From: Methanosarcina sp. ERenArc_MAG2
GTDB lineage: Archaea > Halobacteriota > Methanosarcinia > Methanosarcinales > Methanosarcinaceae
Direction of reading: 5' to 3'
NCBI GenBank assembly: GCA_023955635.1
Contig: JAMXHR010000010.1
Span: forward strand, 248,001-312,000
Length of the DNA stretch: 64,000 bases
Positions 8,396-18,388 of this stretch are shown here, in pieces. Position 1 is the stretch's first letter. Every line of letters starts with the position of its first letter. The translations under genes were made by a program, and so were the position numbers. The notes beneath the pieces are model-generated. The model saw only the letters and a program-made list of their open reading frames with translations. It did no database searches and had not been told where the DNA came from.

Positions 8396-9588
8396 ATGCT
8401 TTACAGAAGGATTCCAAAGAACGGAGACGAACTTTCAATACTGGGATTTGGGTGCATGCGCCTTCCTCTCAAAGACGGGAAAATAGACGAGGAAAGAGCC
8501 ACGCGCCAGGTGCGCTCCGCAATTGACCGCGGTGTAAACTACATAGATACAGCCTGGCCGTACCACATGGGAGAAAGTGAGCCTTTCCTTGGCCACGCCC
8601 TTGCTGACGGATACCGTGAAAAGGTCAGACTCGCAACAAAACTTCCCTCCTGGACTGTGAAAAGCCGCGAAGATATGGACCGGATCCTGAATACCCAGCT
8701 TGAAAGGCTCAGGACCGACCATATCGATTATTATCTGGTCCACGGGCTTGTGGATACTTTGTGGGACAAAATGGAAAAACTCGATGTTGTGAGTTTTCTT
8801 GAAAACGCAAAGGCTGACGGCCGCATTATAAACGCAGGTTTCTCTTTTCACGGGTCAATTGACGATTTTAAACAGATTGTAGACGCTTACCCCTGGACTT
8901 TCTGCCAGATCCAGTACAATTTTCTTGATGAAAAAAACCAGGCAGGTACAGAGGGACTCGAATATGCCGCTTCAAAGGGCCTCGGCATCATTATCATGGA
9001 ACCCCTGCGCGGAGGCAAGCTGACAAACCCCGTGCCCCCTGAAATTCAGGATATCTGGAGCGAAGCATCTGTAAAACGCACGCCAGCAGAATGGTCTCTT
9101 CGGTGGATCTGGAACCGCCCGGAAGTCACGGTCGTGCTTTCAGGCATGAACGAGGAGTCCCACATCGAAGAGAACCTGAAAATTGCAAAAGAAGCCCACC
9201 CCAATTCCCTAACTGAAGTCGAATTGCAGCTTGTAAAGAAAGTGGAAAAAAGTACAGGGAACTCATGAAAACAGGCTGCACAGGCTGCAGGTACTGCATG
9301 CCCTGTCCTTCAGGAGTGGATATTCCTGGCTGTTTTGAAATCTATGACAATTTTTACCTGTCAGGCAACGAAAAAGAAGCAAAACTTATGTATGCAGCAA
9401 AACCCGGAGGAATAATAAGAGGCGATGTTCCTGGCTACGCCTCCCAGTGCGTGCAATGCGAACAGTGCATTGAAAAATGCCCTCAGCACCTGGATATCCC
9501 TTCCCTGCTCGAAGCTGTTGCAGAGAAGTTTGAGGGAAACGATCATAAGGGGTGGAAAGTCCTGGCTAAAAAAGCGTTCGGAAAATAA
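8396..9588 (+). CDS. Aldo/keto reductase with C-terminal Fe-S cluster domain (copy 2), one apparent frameshift
   Basis: About 397 residues when joined. It is closely similar to the product of 6101-7303 throughout: AWPYHMGESEPFLG, KVRLATKLPSW, HIDYYLVHGL, then CTGCRYCMPCP and CVQCEQCIEKCP. The frame breaks at the A6 run 9246-9251; a seventh A would give KKYRELMKTG, matching the paralogue (QKYRQLMKIG). The break is therefore probably a sequencing error and the reductase and Fe-S parts are one protein. GGGAGGT precedes the ATG. The pair arose by tandem duplication. Confidence 0.88.
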
Positions 9589-9722
9589 TAAAGATAGGCG
9601 CTATAATAGTGATCTTTCTAATCCATTGACCTTCAACTTAGAACATATCACGATTCCTATAGATTCGCAGGGCAAAAAATTCAAAAAGACCTGACAGTTT
9701 TCTTTATTGATAGGAGGAGAGG

Positions 9723-9830
9723 GTGAAAATTCAGTCAATTTCGTATTTCAGTGAAAAAAATGGAACTGCTATTGTTTCTGAAAAATCTCTTGCCAGAAAA
9801 CGGGACAAACCTGAGGAAGATAAGGCGTAG
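9723..9830 (+). CDS. Possible 35-residue protein
   Basis: A GTG-started frame of 35 codons directly after a strong AGGAGGAGAGG ribosome binding site. The product is hydrophilic with a charged tail (SLARKRDKPEEDKA) and has no recognised relatives. The binding site is the only positive evidence; the ORF could also be the remnant of a longer gene. The surrounding 9589-9904 spacer holds nothing else. Confidence 0.3.
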   Translation: MKIQSISYFSEKNGTAIVSEKSLARKRDKPEEDKA

Positions 9831-9904
9831 AAAAATTTGTGATTACAGGAAGTCCTCATTTCCTCAAGTAGAATTTGAACCCCAGAATTTATTTTATTAC
9901 CATT

Positions 9905-10474
9905 TTATTTATCATTTTTTCCAATTGAGAAAGCTTTTCCAAGATTACATCCGACGCCGTAATAGCTTCTATTCCCTGAGCTGTATATAACAGGTCTGAT
10001 TTTCTCGATATCAGGGTTTTTGTTTTCATCGAGCACGGATTCTTCGGCCTTAATGTCCAGGATTTCTCCTACAAACAGAGTGTGAAGCCCTATCTCAAGA
10101 GTGTGAAGAAGTTTGCATTCAAGGACAAACGGAAACTCTTCTACATATGGGGCAGGCACAAGCTCACTTCTTACCGGAGTCAGGCAGGCTGCCTCAAACT
10201 TATCTTCATCTCTTCCGCTTGCGATACCTAAGTAATCGGCTTCTTTTACATAATCCTCTGAGGGGATATTTACGGTAAATGCCTTATTTTCCATAATACC
10301 GGCATAGCTGTAAGTCGCTTTTCTTAAGGATACGCTGATACATGGAGGGTTCGAACAGCAGATTCCGGCCCAGGCTACAGTCATGGCATTTGGCTTTCCA
10401 TTCATGTCATAGGTGCCGACAACCCAGGTTGGAGTCGGGAATGCAAGTGTCTTTGCTCCGATTGATTGTTTCAT
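9905..10474 (-). CDS. Flavin reductase-like FMN-binding protein
   Basis: 189 residues, split-barrel flavin reductase domain (flavoredoxin type). Motifs: [20 protein letters not shown], then [20 protein letters not shown] and [12 protein letters not shown]. Such proteins bind FMN and pass electrons between ferredoxins, NAD(P)H or flavoproteins. It faces the redox block 5377-9588 and may share its physiology. The starting ATG at 10474 gives the usual N-terminus of the family ([20 protein letters not shown]). Confidence 0.9.
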   Translation of the reverse strand: MKQSIGAKTLAFPTPTWVVGTYDMNGKPNAMTVAWAGICCSNPPCISVSLRKATYSYAGIMENKAFTVNIPSEDYVKEADYLGIASGRDEDKFEAACLTPVRSELVPAPYVEEFPFVLECKLLHTLEIGLHTLFVGEILDIKAEESVLDENKNPDIEKIRPVIYSSGNRSYYGVGCNLGKAFSIGKNDK

Positions 10475-10955
10475 GGTCTTAATCTTCTTTTCTATAATAC
10501 AAAATGCTTTCGTGATCTATCATCCTGTATCTTTATTACAGGACATTTATCATGAGTTTCTTCAATCTGTGGAGTTTCTTCAGGTTGAGGTCCGGAACTC
10601 CCAGATCTGCAGTCGAATTTATCGCAATTTGGCATTCTTACTGTTTTTTAAGTATTTTTTCTCTGCCGAGCCTTATAACATTTTTTAATAAGAGCTTATA
10701 ACATTTTTCAATAAGGGTTGTTTCACCTTTCTCAATTAATCTCAGGTTTTTTCACAGGATAGCTGACAGTATCCAGAGACAGTTATCAGTTAAAAATTAT
10801 TGAGTATTTTGTATAGTTGCCGTTATATAATATGTGAGCTATAGGATAAATACAGGAGTATTAAGTTAATTACTCTCAAGTTGTATTACTCTCCTTTCCG
10901 GAAGAAATGACGAAATAAGGGTTATCCGGCAGGGAAATCTTAAGGGGGTGCAAAA
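10475..10955. other. Intergenic region with promoter-like sequence
   Basis: 481 bp, AT-rich, no convincing gene. A TATA-like TTATATAATATG near 10824 could serve the gene at 10956; a G-rich ribosome binding site (GGGGGTG) follows at about 10943. Confidence 0.4.
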
Positions 10956-11291
10956 TTGGTGAATATGAAGAGATATGGTAAGCTGTTACTGAGCGCATAT
11001 TTAATGAAGAAAATTAAGGCAGGGGGCTCTCAAAAGAGCAAAGGGGCATTGCATAGATATGCGAAGCTGGCTCTTGGGGTGTATCTCCTTAATAAACTTA
11101 AGTCAGGAAAATCTCATACAGAAGTAGAAGTGGAACCAGAGGAAGAAATAAAATTAAGTGAAGCAAGTGAGGGGTCTTCAACTATGAAATTCGGAAAAAT
11201 TATTCTCGGCGTGCTTGCAGGAGCTACAATCATGTACGCTTTTAAAAAACATGCTGCTAAAAAGGCTGGGCATAAACTCGAAGTGGAATGA
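10956..11291 (+). CDS. Small membrane-associated protein with three internal repeats
   Basis: Up to 111 residues, no recognised family. It contains a repeated amphipathic unit: RYGKLLLSAYLMKKIKAG, RYAKLALGVYLLNKLKSG and KFGKIILGVLAGATIMYAFK. Each is a 15-18 residue hydrophobic helix ending in lysines; an acidic linker (EVEVEPEEE) separates the last. The third repeat resembles the N-terminus of the next gene (LLGAFAGAAIIYAVKKH). GGGGGTG precedes three possible starts (TTG 10956, GTG 10959, ATG 10965). Probably bound to the inner face of the membrane; function unknown. Confidence 0.7.
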   Translation: MVNMKRYGKLLLSAYLMKKIKAGGSQKSKGALHRYAKLALGVYLLNKLKSGKSHTEVEVEPEEEIKLSEASEGSSTMKFGKIILGVLAGATIMYAFKKHAAKKAGHKLEVE

Positions 11292-11319
11292 AATTAAGGA
11301 GGATATAAAACTGCATAAA

Positions 11320-11829
11320 ATGAATAAATGGTGTAAATTCCTGCTGGGCGCATTTGCAGGAGCTGCCATTATATATGCTGTTAAAAAACATATGTGCTGT
11401 TGCAGTAAGTGCCTCCCAGAAGTTTTAAAATCTTTTTCCGTTCCTTTCAAGCATGGACAGGCTCCTCCGAAGGTAAAGTCGATTTATCCTGACAGGCAGA
11501 CCTTTGCTTTCAGGCATGACTCTCCTATCTGGATCGAATTCGATATGCCTATGAATAATGCAAGCATTACGAAAGAAACCGTAATAGTAAGAAGTTCCGC
11601 ATCAACAGAGCCTGTGGAAGGATTACTGGATGCAGGGTCCAGAACGCTGATGTTCCGTCCTTATGGCGAATATCCTATGGATGAGTCAGGTGCTGAAATA
11701 ACAATTACCTTACTTGGAAGCGAAACCGGATGCGGAGTAATAATAGATGAACAGGGGATTGCTCTGGATGGCGATAACGACGGAAAAGCTGGCGGAGACT
11801 TTGAATACACTTATATAATTATAAAGTGA
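11320..11829 (+). CDS. Membrane-anchored protein with an Ig-like (SbsA-type) domain
   Basis: 169 residues from the ATG at 11320. An N-terminal hydrophobic anchor (LLGAFAGAAIIYAVKKH) is followed by a cysteine cluster (MCCCSKCLP) and one bacterial Ig-like fold domain of the SbsA/Big_5 type (about residues 60-169; PPKVKSIYPDR, IWIEFDMPMN, YTYIII). AAGGAGG at 11296-11302 is too far from the ATG, so a CTG start at 11311 in the same frame is possible. It follows the previous gene by under 30 bp and shares its anchor sequence; they are probably co-transcribed. Confidence 0.75.
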   Translation: MNKWCKFLLGAFAGAAIIYAVKKHMCCCSKCLPEVLKSFSVPFKHGQAPPKVKSIYPDRQTFAFRHDSPIWIEFDMPMNNASITKETVIVRSSASTEPVEGLLDAGSRTLMFRPYGEYPMDESGAEITITLLGSETGCGVIIDEQGIALDGDNDGKAGGDFEYTYIIIK

Positions 11830-11986
11830 AATTTCTACCCTCCGAAATAAGCCCATTTTTTTAACCAACCTACTTTTTAAATTTATTATTTTTTTTATTT
11901 TTTTATTAATTCTTATTTCATTAATTCTTGTTTCATCAATTTTTGTTCCGTTTCAGTTCCATTTCAGTTCCATTTCAGTTCCATTT

Positions 11987-14900
11987 TTATTTCGTTTTTT
12001 TCCGGTTTTCCTGCCTTTCCTTCTCGCCGTATCCTCCACCGCCCGGGGTTTCGATCACAAAAACATCTCCGCTCTTTAGATTCACCTCAGCCTGCCCCCC
12101 AACTTCGAGAACACTTCCATCACTGCGGACGAGCGTGTTCTTTCCGCATTTTCCGGACATGCCGCCTTTGAGCCCGAAAGGCGGAAATTTCCTGTGGCTT
12201 GAGAGAATTGCGGCATTCATGTCTTTCAGGAACCTTAGCTTTCTGACAACCCCGTTTCCACCCCTACATTTACCGTCTCCACCGCTTCCTTTCCGGATGG
12301 AAAATTCTTCAAGTAAAACCAGAAACCTTGTTTCAAGAATTTCAGGATCAGTAATTCTGGAGTTAGTCATATGGGTATGGACAGCGTCAGCCCCTGGAAA
12401 TCCGGGGCCTGCACCTGCACCTCCGCAGATAGTTTCATAATACTGGAAATCGGCATTTCCGAAGGTGAAATTGTTCATCGTGCCCTGGGAAGCTGCCAGT
12501 GTGCCAAGGGCTCCGAAAAGGGCATCAACAATGTACTGTGAGGTCTCAACATTGCCTGCGACAACTGCTGCGGGAGGCTCTGGCCTGAGCATGGAGCCCT
12601 CCGGGATAATAATTTCAAGCGGTCTCAGACAACCTGCGTTCAGGGGAATATCGCTTTTTACAAGAACCCTGAAAGCATAGAGGACAGCAGCCATACAAAC
12701 CGAGGCAGGAGCATTGAAATTACTTGGAAGCTGGGAAGAGGTACCCTCAAAATCAATTCTGGCACACCTGTTTTTGTGGTCAATTGTAACCTTCACTTTA
12801 ATTGTGTTTCCGTCATCGAGCAGATATGTGAATTCTCCATCCGCAAGCCTGTCAATGACTCTTCTTACAGCCTCCTCGGCATTGTCCTGCACATAGCCCA
12901 TATAAGCCTCAACAGTTTCAATGGAAAATTCTTCGACCATCCTGCGCAGTCCTGAAAGGCCCTTTTCATTTGCCGCTATCTGTGCGCGGATATCAGCTAT
13001 ATTCTGGTCAGGGTTTCTTGCAGGGTATTTTCCTGAGCCCAGCCATGTCTTTAACCTTTCTTCACAGAAGCGGCCCTGTTTGACTATTTTCATGCCTTCG
13101 CTCAGTACCCCTTCTTCTTCAATGATTCTGCTGTTCGGAGGTACGGACCCCGGGCTGATCCCTCCAACATCTGCATGATGGCCTCTGGAAGCCAGGTAGA
13201 AAACAATTTCCCCGGAACTTTCAAACATTGGGGTAACAACCGTGATATCAGGGAGATGGGTTCCTCCATTGTACGGAGAATTTATGAGGTATACGTCCCC
13301 TGTACGCATTTCCTTTAATTGCATGCGGATAAGGGATTTTACGCATTCTCCCATTGAGCCCAGGTGCACGGGAATATGAGGAGCATTTGTTATCAGGTTT
13401 CCCTGCCTATCGAAAATAGCACAGGAGAAGTCCAGTCTCTCCTTTATATTTACCGAGTAGGCTGTGTTCTGCAGTGTATAGCCCATCTGCTCGGCAACCG
13501 ACATAAATCGGTTATTGAAGATCTCAAGCATTACAGGGTCAGCATCCATCCCTATAGCTGTGCGAGCAGGAAGAGGGATCTTCCGTTTAAGGAAAAGGTG
13601 GTTTCGTTCAGTGATCTTTCCTTCCCAGCCAGCTTCAACAATAATCGTAGTATTTTTCTCGACAAGAACCGCAGGCCCGCTTATACAGGCTCCGGGTTTG
13701 AGGTCGTCCCTCCGGAAAACCGACGTCTCATGGAATTCTCCAGAGCTGTACATCTGAACCGTAGATACAGGGGAAAAAACAGGGTTTATTTCAGTTTTCA
13801 GCACAGGATCAGAAACTCTTTCATTAATCCCGATGATCTCCACAGAAACGGCTTCAACAACTACGGCTTTATCCTCCATTACAAACCCGAAGCGCTTTTT
13901 GTGAGCTTCCTCAAATCCATTCCTGAGAGTGGCTTTATCTGCAAAATCCACAATCAGTAGCGTATCTGAGCCTGCATAACGCATATGCACCTTAAAAAGC
14001 GCGGCAATGCAGTCCTCGTGCACTCCCTGTTCCAGCATCAGTAGGCGGCCTTCGTTTTCAAGCCCGGAAAATACTGTTTTCAAATCCTCTATTAACGTGT
14101 CTGAAAGTTCAGTGCCTATATAGTGCTCTTTTATCAGTCTCTGGTCTGCAAGTCCCATGCCGTATGCCGAAAGAACGCCTGCATAAGGATGAATGAATAT
14201 GCTTTTGATTCCGAGGCTGTCTGCAACCCGGCAGGCGTGCTGGGCGCCGGCTCCTCCAAAACAGCAGAGTGTATATTCTTTTATATTATATCCCCGCTGG
14301 ACCGAGATTTTCTTGATGGCATTGGCCATATTCTCAACTGCAACCGAAAGAAAACCATCGGCTACCTGTTCAGGTGTCCGAGGACTGCCTTCGCTTGAGA
14401 CCTTTTCTGCGAGTTCTGCAAATTTCCTGCGCACAAGTCCGGTATCAAGAGATTGGTCTGCATTGGGCCCAAAAGTTTCGGGAAAAATTCCGGATGCAAT
14501 TTTCCAAGCATAAGATTGCAGTCTGTAACCGTAAGAGGCCCATCTTTTCTGTAACATGCCGGCCCAGGTTCCGAACCTGCAGAATCCGGTCCCACCCTGA
14601 ACCTGCCTCCCTCATAGTGAAGTATGGAACCTCCGCCTGCTGCAACAGTATGGATACGCATCATAGGGGAACGAAGGCGCACACCTGCAATCTCGGTTTC
14701 AAGACTGCGCTCGTATTCCCCACTGTACTGGGCTACATCCGTAGATGTGCCCCCCATATCGAAAGTGATGATTTTTCCTTCCCCTGCCATTTCCGAAGTT
14801 GCAACGGCCCCAACGATTCCCCCTGCAGGCCCGGACAGGATGCAGTCCTTACCCTGAAATACTTCTGCATCCGTAAGCCCTCCGCTGGACTGCATGAACA

Positions 14901-15698
14901 TAAGCCTGGGACTTCTTTTTTCTTCCTTTTTCTCTTCTTTTCCCTTTGCTCTTTCTCCTTCTGTTCTCTCTTTTTTCTCTACTCTTTCTCCTTCTCCCTC
15001 TTCCAGAGTTTTCTGGACCATATCAACATACCTGCGGAGCACCGGAGAGAGATATGCATCCACTACAGTCGTTTCTCCCCTGCTCACGAGTTTTATTAAA
15101 GGACTTGCTTTATGGGACAGGGAAACCTGTGTAAAACCTATTTCGCGGGCAAGCCTTCCGAGTTTAAGTTCATGCTCGGGATATCCGTATGCATGCATAA
15201 GTACGATTGCAACCGAGCGGATTCCGGCTTTGAAAGCCATTTCAAGCTCTTTTTTGCATTTTCGAGGTCCAGGGGCACAAGCTCTTTTCCATCGGCTCCG
15301 ACCCTTCCGGAAACTTCGATAACCCTTTCATAAAGCTGGTCAGGAAGTTCGATTTTCTGAGCAAAAATATCAGGACGGTTCTGGTACCCGATTCTCAAAG
15401 CGTCCCCGAATCCCCTGTTTATAATAAGAACAGTACGTTCCCCTTTCCGCTCAAGAAGAGCGTTTGTGCCGACTGTTGTTCCCATTTTCACGGACTCTAT
15501 GAATTCAGCGGGCAGGGGCGCATTTCCAGGCAGCCCGATAATCTGCCGGATCCCATGCATAGCTGCATCTTTATAGTGACACAGATCGTCGGAAAGAAGC
15601 TTGTGCGTTATCAGTTTTCCGTCCGGGCTGCGGGCTACGATATCAGTAAACGTGCCTCCGCGGTCTATCCAGAACTGCCATCCGGCTTTTGGGGACAT
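11987..15698 (-). CDS. Fused hydantoinase/5-oxoprolinase HyuA-HyuB-like protein, two apparent frameshifts
   Basis: About 1237 residues after joining. N-terminal HyuA part: [42 protein letters not shown]-terminal HyuB part from about residue 720: [43 protein letters not shown]. The family hydrolyses cyclic amides (5-oxoproline, hydantoins) or carboxylates ketones with ATP; the exact substrate cannot be read here. Frame breaks lie in the T6 run 15250-15255 and the A5 run 14483-14487 (plus-strand letters); one extra base in each restores one ORF, so both look like read errors. A highly charged Glu/Lys/Arg insertion of about 30 residues (14930-15005) is unusual. Start set at 15698 ([15 protein letters not shown]), not the upstream 15782. 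Confidence 0.85.
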
Positions 15699-15900
15699 GA
15701 AGAGAATAATTGTAGAGGTGGTATTAATTATTAATCGGGTTTTGAGGTTTGAGCTTGATTTTTTGAATAGCCATAAACTCATTTCACCATACTTAGAGGC
15801 GAAATTAACAATCCTTATATTAGATTTGTGTTATCAGATTATTCAAAATCAAAGTATCCCAATTTAAGTTAAGGGCAACGAGATTAGATATAGGAGTAAC

Positions 15901-17035
15901 ATGTCCGGATTTACAGCAGTTGAAGACCGTATAGTAAAAGAATATATTAGCACTCCTTTATCTGTAAGCCTTAATTTGATTCGTGGGGTGATGGAAAGTG
16001 TTTGGGCAAATGATGCACCTAGAATAGTAAAAGATTACACTGATCATGGTGAAGAGCATAGTGAAAGAATTGCTGGTTTTGTAGAAAAGCTACTTAAAAT
16101 AAATCCTAATAGGACTTACGCACTTGAAGTACCAAATCAACTGCAGTAGGCTTACAACTTCCTGAAATTCAAATTTTAAATCTGATGGTTACTGTGCTTG
16201 ATTTTGAATCTGAAGTGCGTAAGTCCTACCTAATTTAGAATTTTCAGAAAAAGAGATTTACTTACTTCTCGCAGGTATTTATCTCCATGATATCGGGATG
16301 CAGTGTGATATTATCAAATACCCTGAAATAAAACAGAAGGCAGAAAAATTAGATGCAAAGTTCAACGAAGCGTTTACAGCAAGGACAACAAATGGATACT
16401 CTCTGGAAGAGCAAAAAGAAATTCGTATGAATCATCACTTTCTTTCTGCAGCTTGGATTGACTACCTGTATGAAGGAAAAGATCCATTGTTATCTTATAG
16501 GGTCAAAAGTGTACCCTATGATCTTGTTGACGATTTAATTGATATATGTAAATTCCATTCTAAGCTATCAATCAATGAATGTTCTAATTTTTTCAAAGAT
16601 TATCCCAATAATCGCAAAAAAATGATCGCTGCGCTTTTGCGTTTTGCTGATGAACTCGATATAAGTAGCACACGTGTTAACATTGAGACTGTAAAGATTT
16701 TCTCTATAAACCCAGAGAATAGTGTTTACTGGTGGTTACATAACTATACTAAAATCGATTTTGTTAATTCTAACATAATTCGTCTTAAAGTTGATTTGCA
16801 TCCTGAAGACTTTGAATTATATGGTTCTTTTATTCGTGACGATTATATTTTCAATTTTAAAAAGAAAAACAAGCCCGTTTTAGACGTACTCGTTGAACAA
16901 AAAGTTCCTGTAGTATTCGATAATAACTCCGATATTGTAGCACATAGCCGTGCTGAGAAGTTTCCTACCGAAATAGCTGCCTTTTTCGATAAAAAAGTAC
17001 AAAAAAAGATCCAGTATCTCAAAGCGAAAAAGTGA
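15901..17035 (+). pseudogene. HD-domain protein gene interrupted by a MITE
   Basis: The frame starts at ATG 15901 and is cut at codon 70 by the 119-bp MITE at 16110-16228. Joining 15901-16109 to 16234-17035 (element plus one 5-bp target copy removed) gives an exact 336-residue ORF reading KINPNLEFSEKEIYLLLAG across the scar. HD-type metal ligands are visible: HGEEHSERIAGF, then LHDIGMQCD just after the scar and RFADELDISS. The family is a metal-dependent phosphohydrolase of unknown substrate. The stop overlaps the ATG of the LRR-Roc-COR gene (TGATG), so the two were translationally coupled. Confidence 0.85.
16110..16228. mobile_element. 119-bp MITE, copy 2, inside the HD gene
   Basis: Same length as the copy at 840-958 with four substitutions, same TAGGACTTACGCA / TGCGTAAGTCCTA ends. 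Flanked by the 5-bp direct repeat CCTAA (16105-16109 and 16229-16233). Insertion introduces a stop 14 codons into the element. Confidence 0.92.
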
Positions 17036-17046
17036 TGCAGCTTATT

Positions 17047-18185
17047 TAGGAGTTACGCAGTTGGCTCTTGACATATCGTTTTTAACAACTTCCCATCCAT
17101 ACGAATTAATTTAATGTGTATATTGGGTTATTTAAATATGCTGTCACTGCCCCTCTCCGAATTTTCATCGTACTTTCGAACCAGGATATCCCCGTTTTGA
17201 TTCTTTGTAACTCCAGTCTAAGGAACGCTCTTAATGAGAACATTATATGTGCTCTTTGTGACTCTTCCTTTCTTGCCTGACATTTTTCGACCCCACAGAA
17301 CTGCTTTATTCCTCTGTGGTATTCCTCAATTTTCCATGACTTCTTTGCCAACTCTTCACGTTTTGATTCATCCATATCCTGTACATCTGTAACCCAGTGT
17401 TGCGTGTCTCCATCTTTTGAAACTATCCTAAACACCTTTACAAATCCATATGCTTTGAGATGAACCACAAGTCCTTTTGGAGGAATCTCTACTGTTTCAA
17501 GTGGCACATTTCCCTTCTTATCAGGATTTACCAAACGATTTTTCTTTAACCTTGTAAGGAAATGCCATTCTTTCTTCTTTATTGCTTTAAGGTTTTTCAC
17601 ACTTGCGTACCATGTATCAAACAAAACAAATTCGGGATTAAAACCACGTTCTTCGGCTTTGTCAAGCATATCGCGGAAATGGTCATTCTTTGTTTTGTCG
17701 TCTTCATCAATGTTATAAATTCGAAAATCGATAGGTATAACAGTTGTACCGTCTGTCCAAACTAAGGTGACCAAACCTATCCCCTTTACAGCACGATGAT
17801 GTTTTCCACTCCACATACGACGAACAAAAGCCATTTCTTTTGCGTATGGTTTATCTAATGTTGAATCGTCAATAATTAGAAAGCCTTCTTCAGGCTTAAC
17901 ATGACTTTTTACTTCTTCCCATAATGCTTCTGTGTCTGGAGGTTGCCTTTGAAGGCAACGAGTGAAAGCATCGTGAGAAGGAGCATTAGCTACGATTGGA
18001 TAACATCTAGCAGCTTCAGTACAGCTGAAAACGTTAGATGCCGCAATGAGAAAATTAATGAAATCAATGTCAATACACTTAGGTGGGTTTATATCCATAA
18101 CTCCGTACGTTTTTGGGGAACTATGGAGATATTAGTATATTTTAAATGATATTACTTTTTCGGCATTTCAAATGCGTAAGTCCTA
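17047..18185. mobile_element. IS701/IS4-like insertion sequence, 1139 bp
   Basis: Ends TAGGAGTTACGCA and TGCGTAAGTCCTA are 12/13 inverted repeats; a 5-bp direct repeat TTATT flanks it (17042-17046 and 18186-18190). It lies four codons into the Roco gene. It carries one transposase on the minus strand. The right end continues inward as in the 119-bp MITEs. Confidence 0.92.
17106..18098 (-). CDS. DDE transposase, IS701/IS4-like
   Basis: 330 residues. DDE signatures: first Asp in FLIIDDSTLDKPYAKE, second in FVLFDTWYASVKNL, Glu region WKIEEYHRGIKQFCGVEKCQ (the Y-x2-R-x3..K style of IS4-related enzymes). MWSGKHHRAVKGIGLVTLVW is typical of the IS701 group. Frame intact, so the element may still be active and may mobilise the MITEs. 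Family placement between IS701 and IS4 is from memory of motifs. Confidence 0.85.
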   Translation of the reverse strand: MDINPPKCIDIDFINFLIAASNVFSCTEAARCYPIVANAPSHDAFTRCLQRQPPDTEALWEEVKSHVKPEEGFLIIDDSTLDKPYAKEMAFVRRMWSGKHHRAVKGIGLVTLVWTDGTTVIPIDFRIYNIDEDDKTKNDHFRDMLDKAEERGFNPEFVLFDTWYASVKNLKAIKKKEWHFLTRLKKNRLVNPDKKGNVPLETVEIPPKGLVVHLKAYGFVKVFRIVSKDGDTQHWVTDVQDMDESKREELAKKSWKIEEYHRGIKQFCGVEKCQARKEESQRAHIMFSLRAFLRLELQRIKTGISWFESTMKIRRGAVTAYLNNPIYTLN

Positions 18186-18388
18186 TTATTAAAGAAGTTC
18201 ATGAAAGAAAACTTACAAAACTTGACTTATCTCATAGTCATATGACTAAATTGCCATCAGGAATTGGAGAACTTGAAAGCCTTAAAGAACTTGATTTATC
18301 TTATAACCAGCTAATTAAACTACCGTGTGAAATAGGAGAACTTAAAAATCTTACAACACTTGACATTTCTTACAACCAACTTACTAAG

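Noticed and set aside
8396..9588. Separate reductase and ferredoxin genes in the second aldo/keto locus
   Set aside because: The intact paralogue shows they are one protein and one extra A restores the frame.
9751..9990. 79-codon plus-strand frame
   Set aside because: Overlaps the well-supported flavin reductase antisense and lacks a binding site in the right place.
11928..12440. 170-codon plus-strand frame
   Set aside because: Antisense to the HyuB part of the fusion; composition is Ser/Pro/Phe-rich noise.
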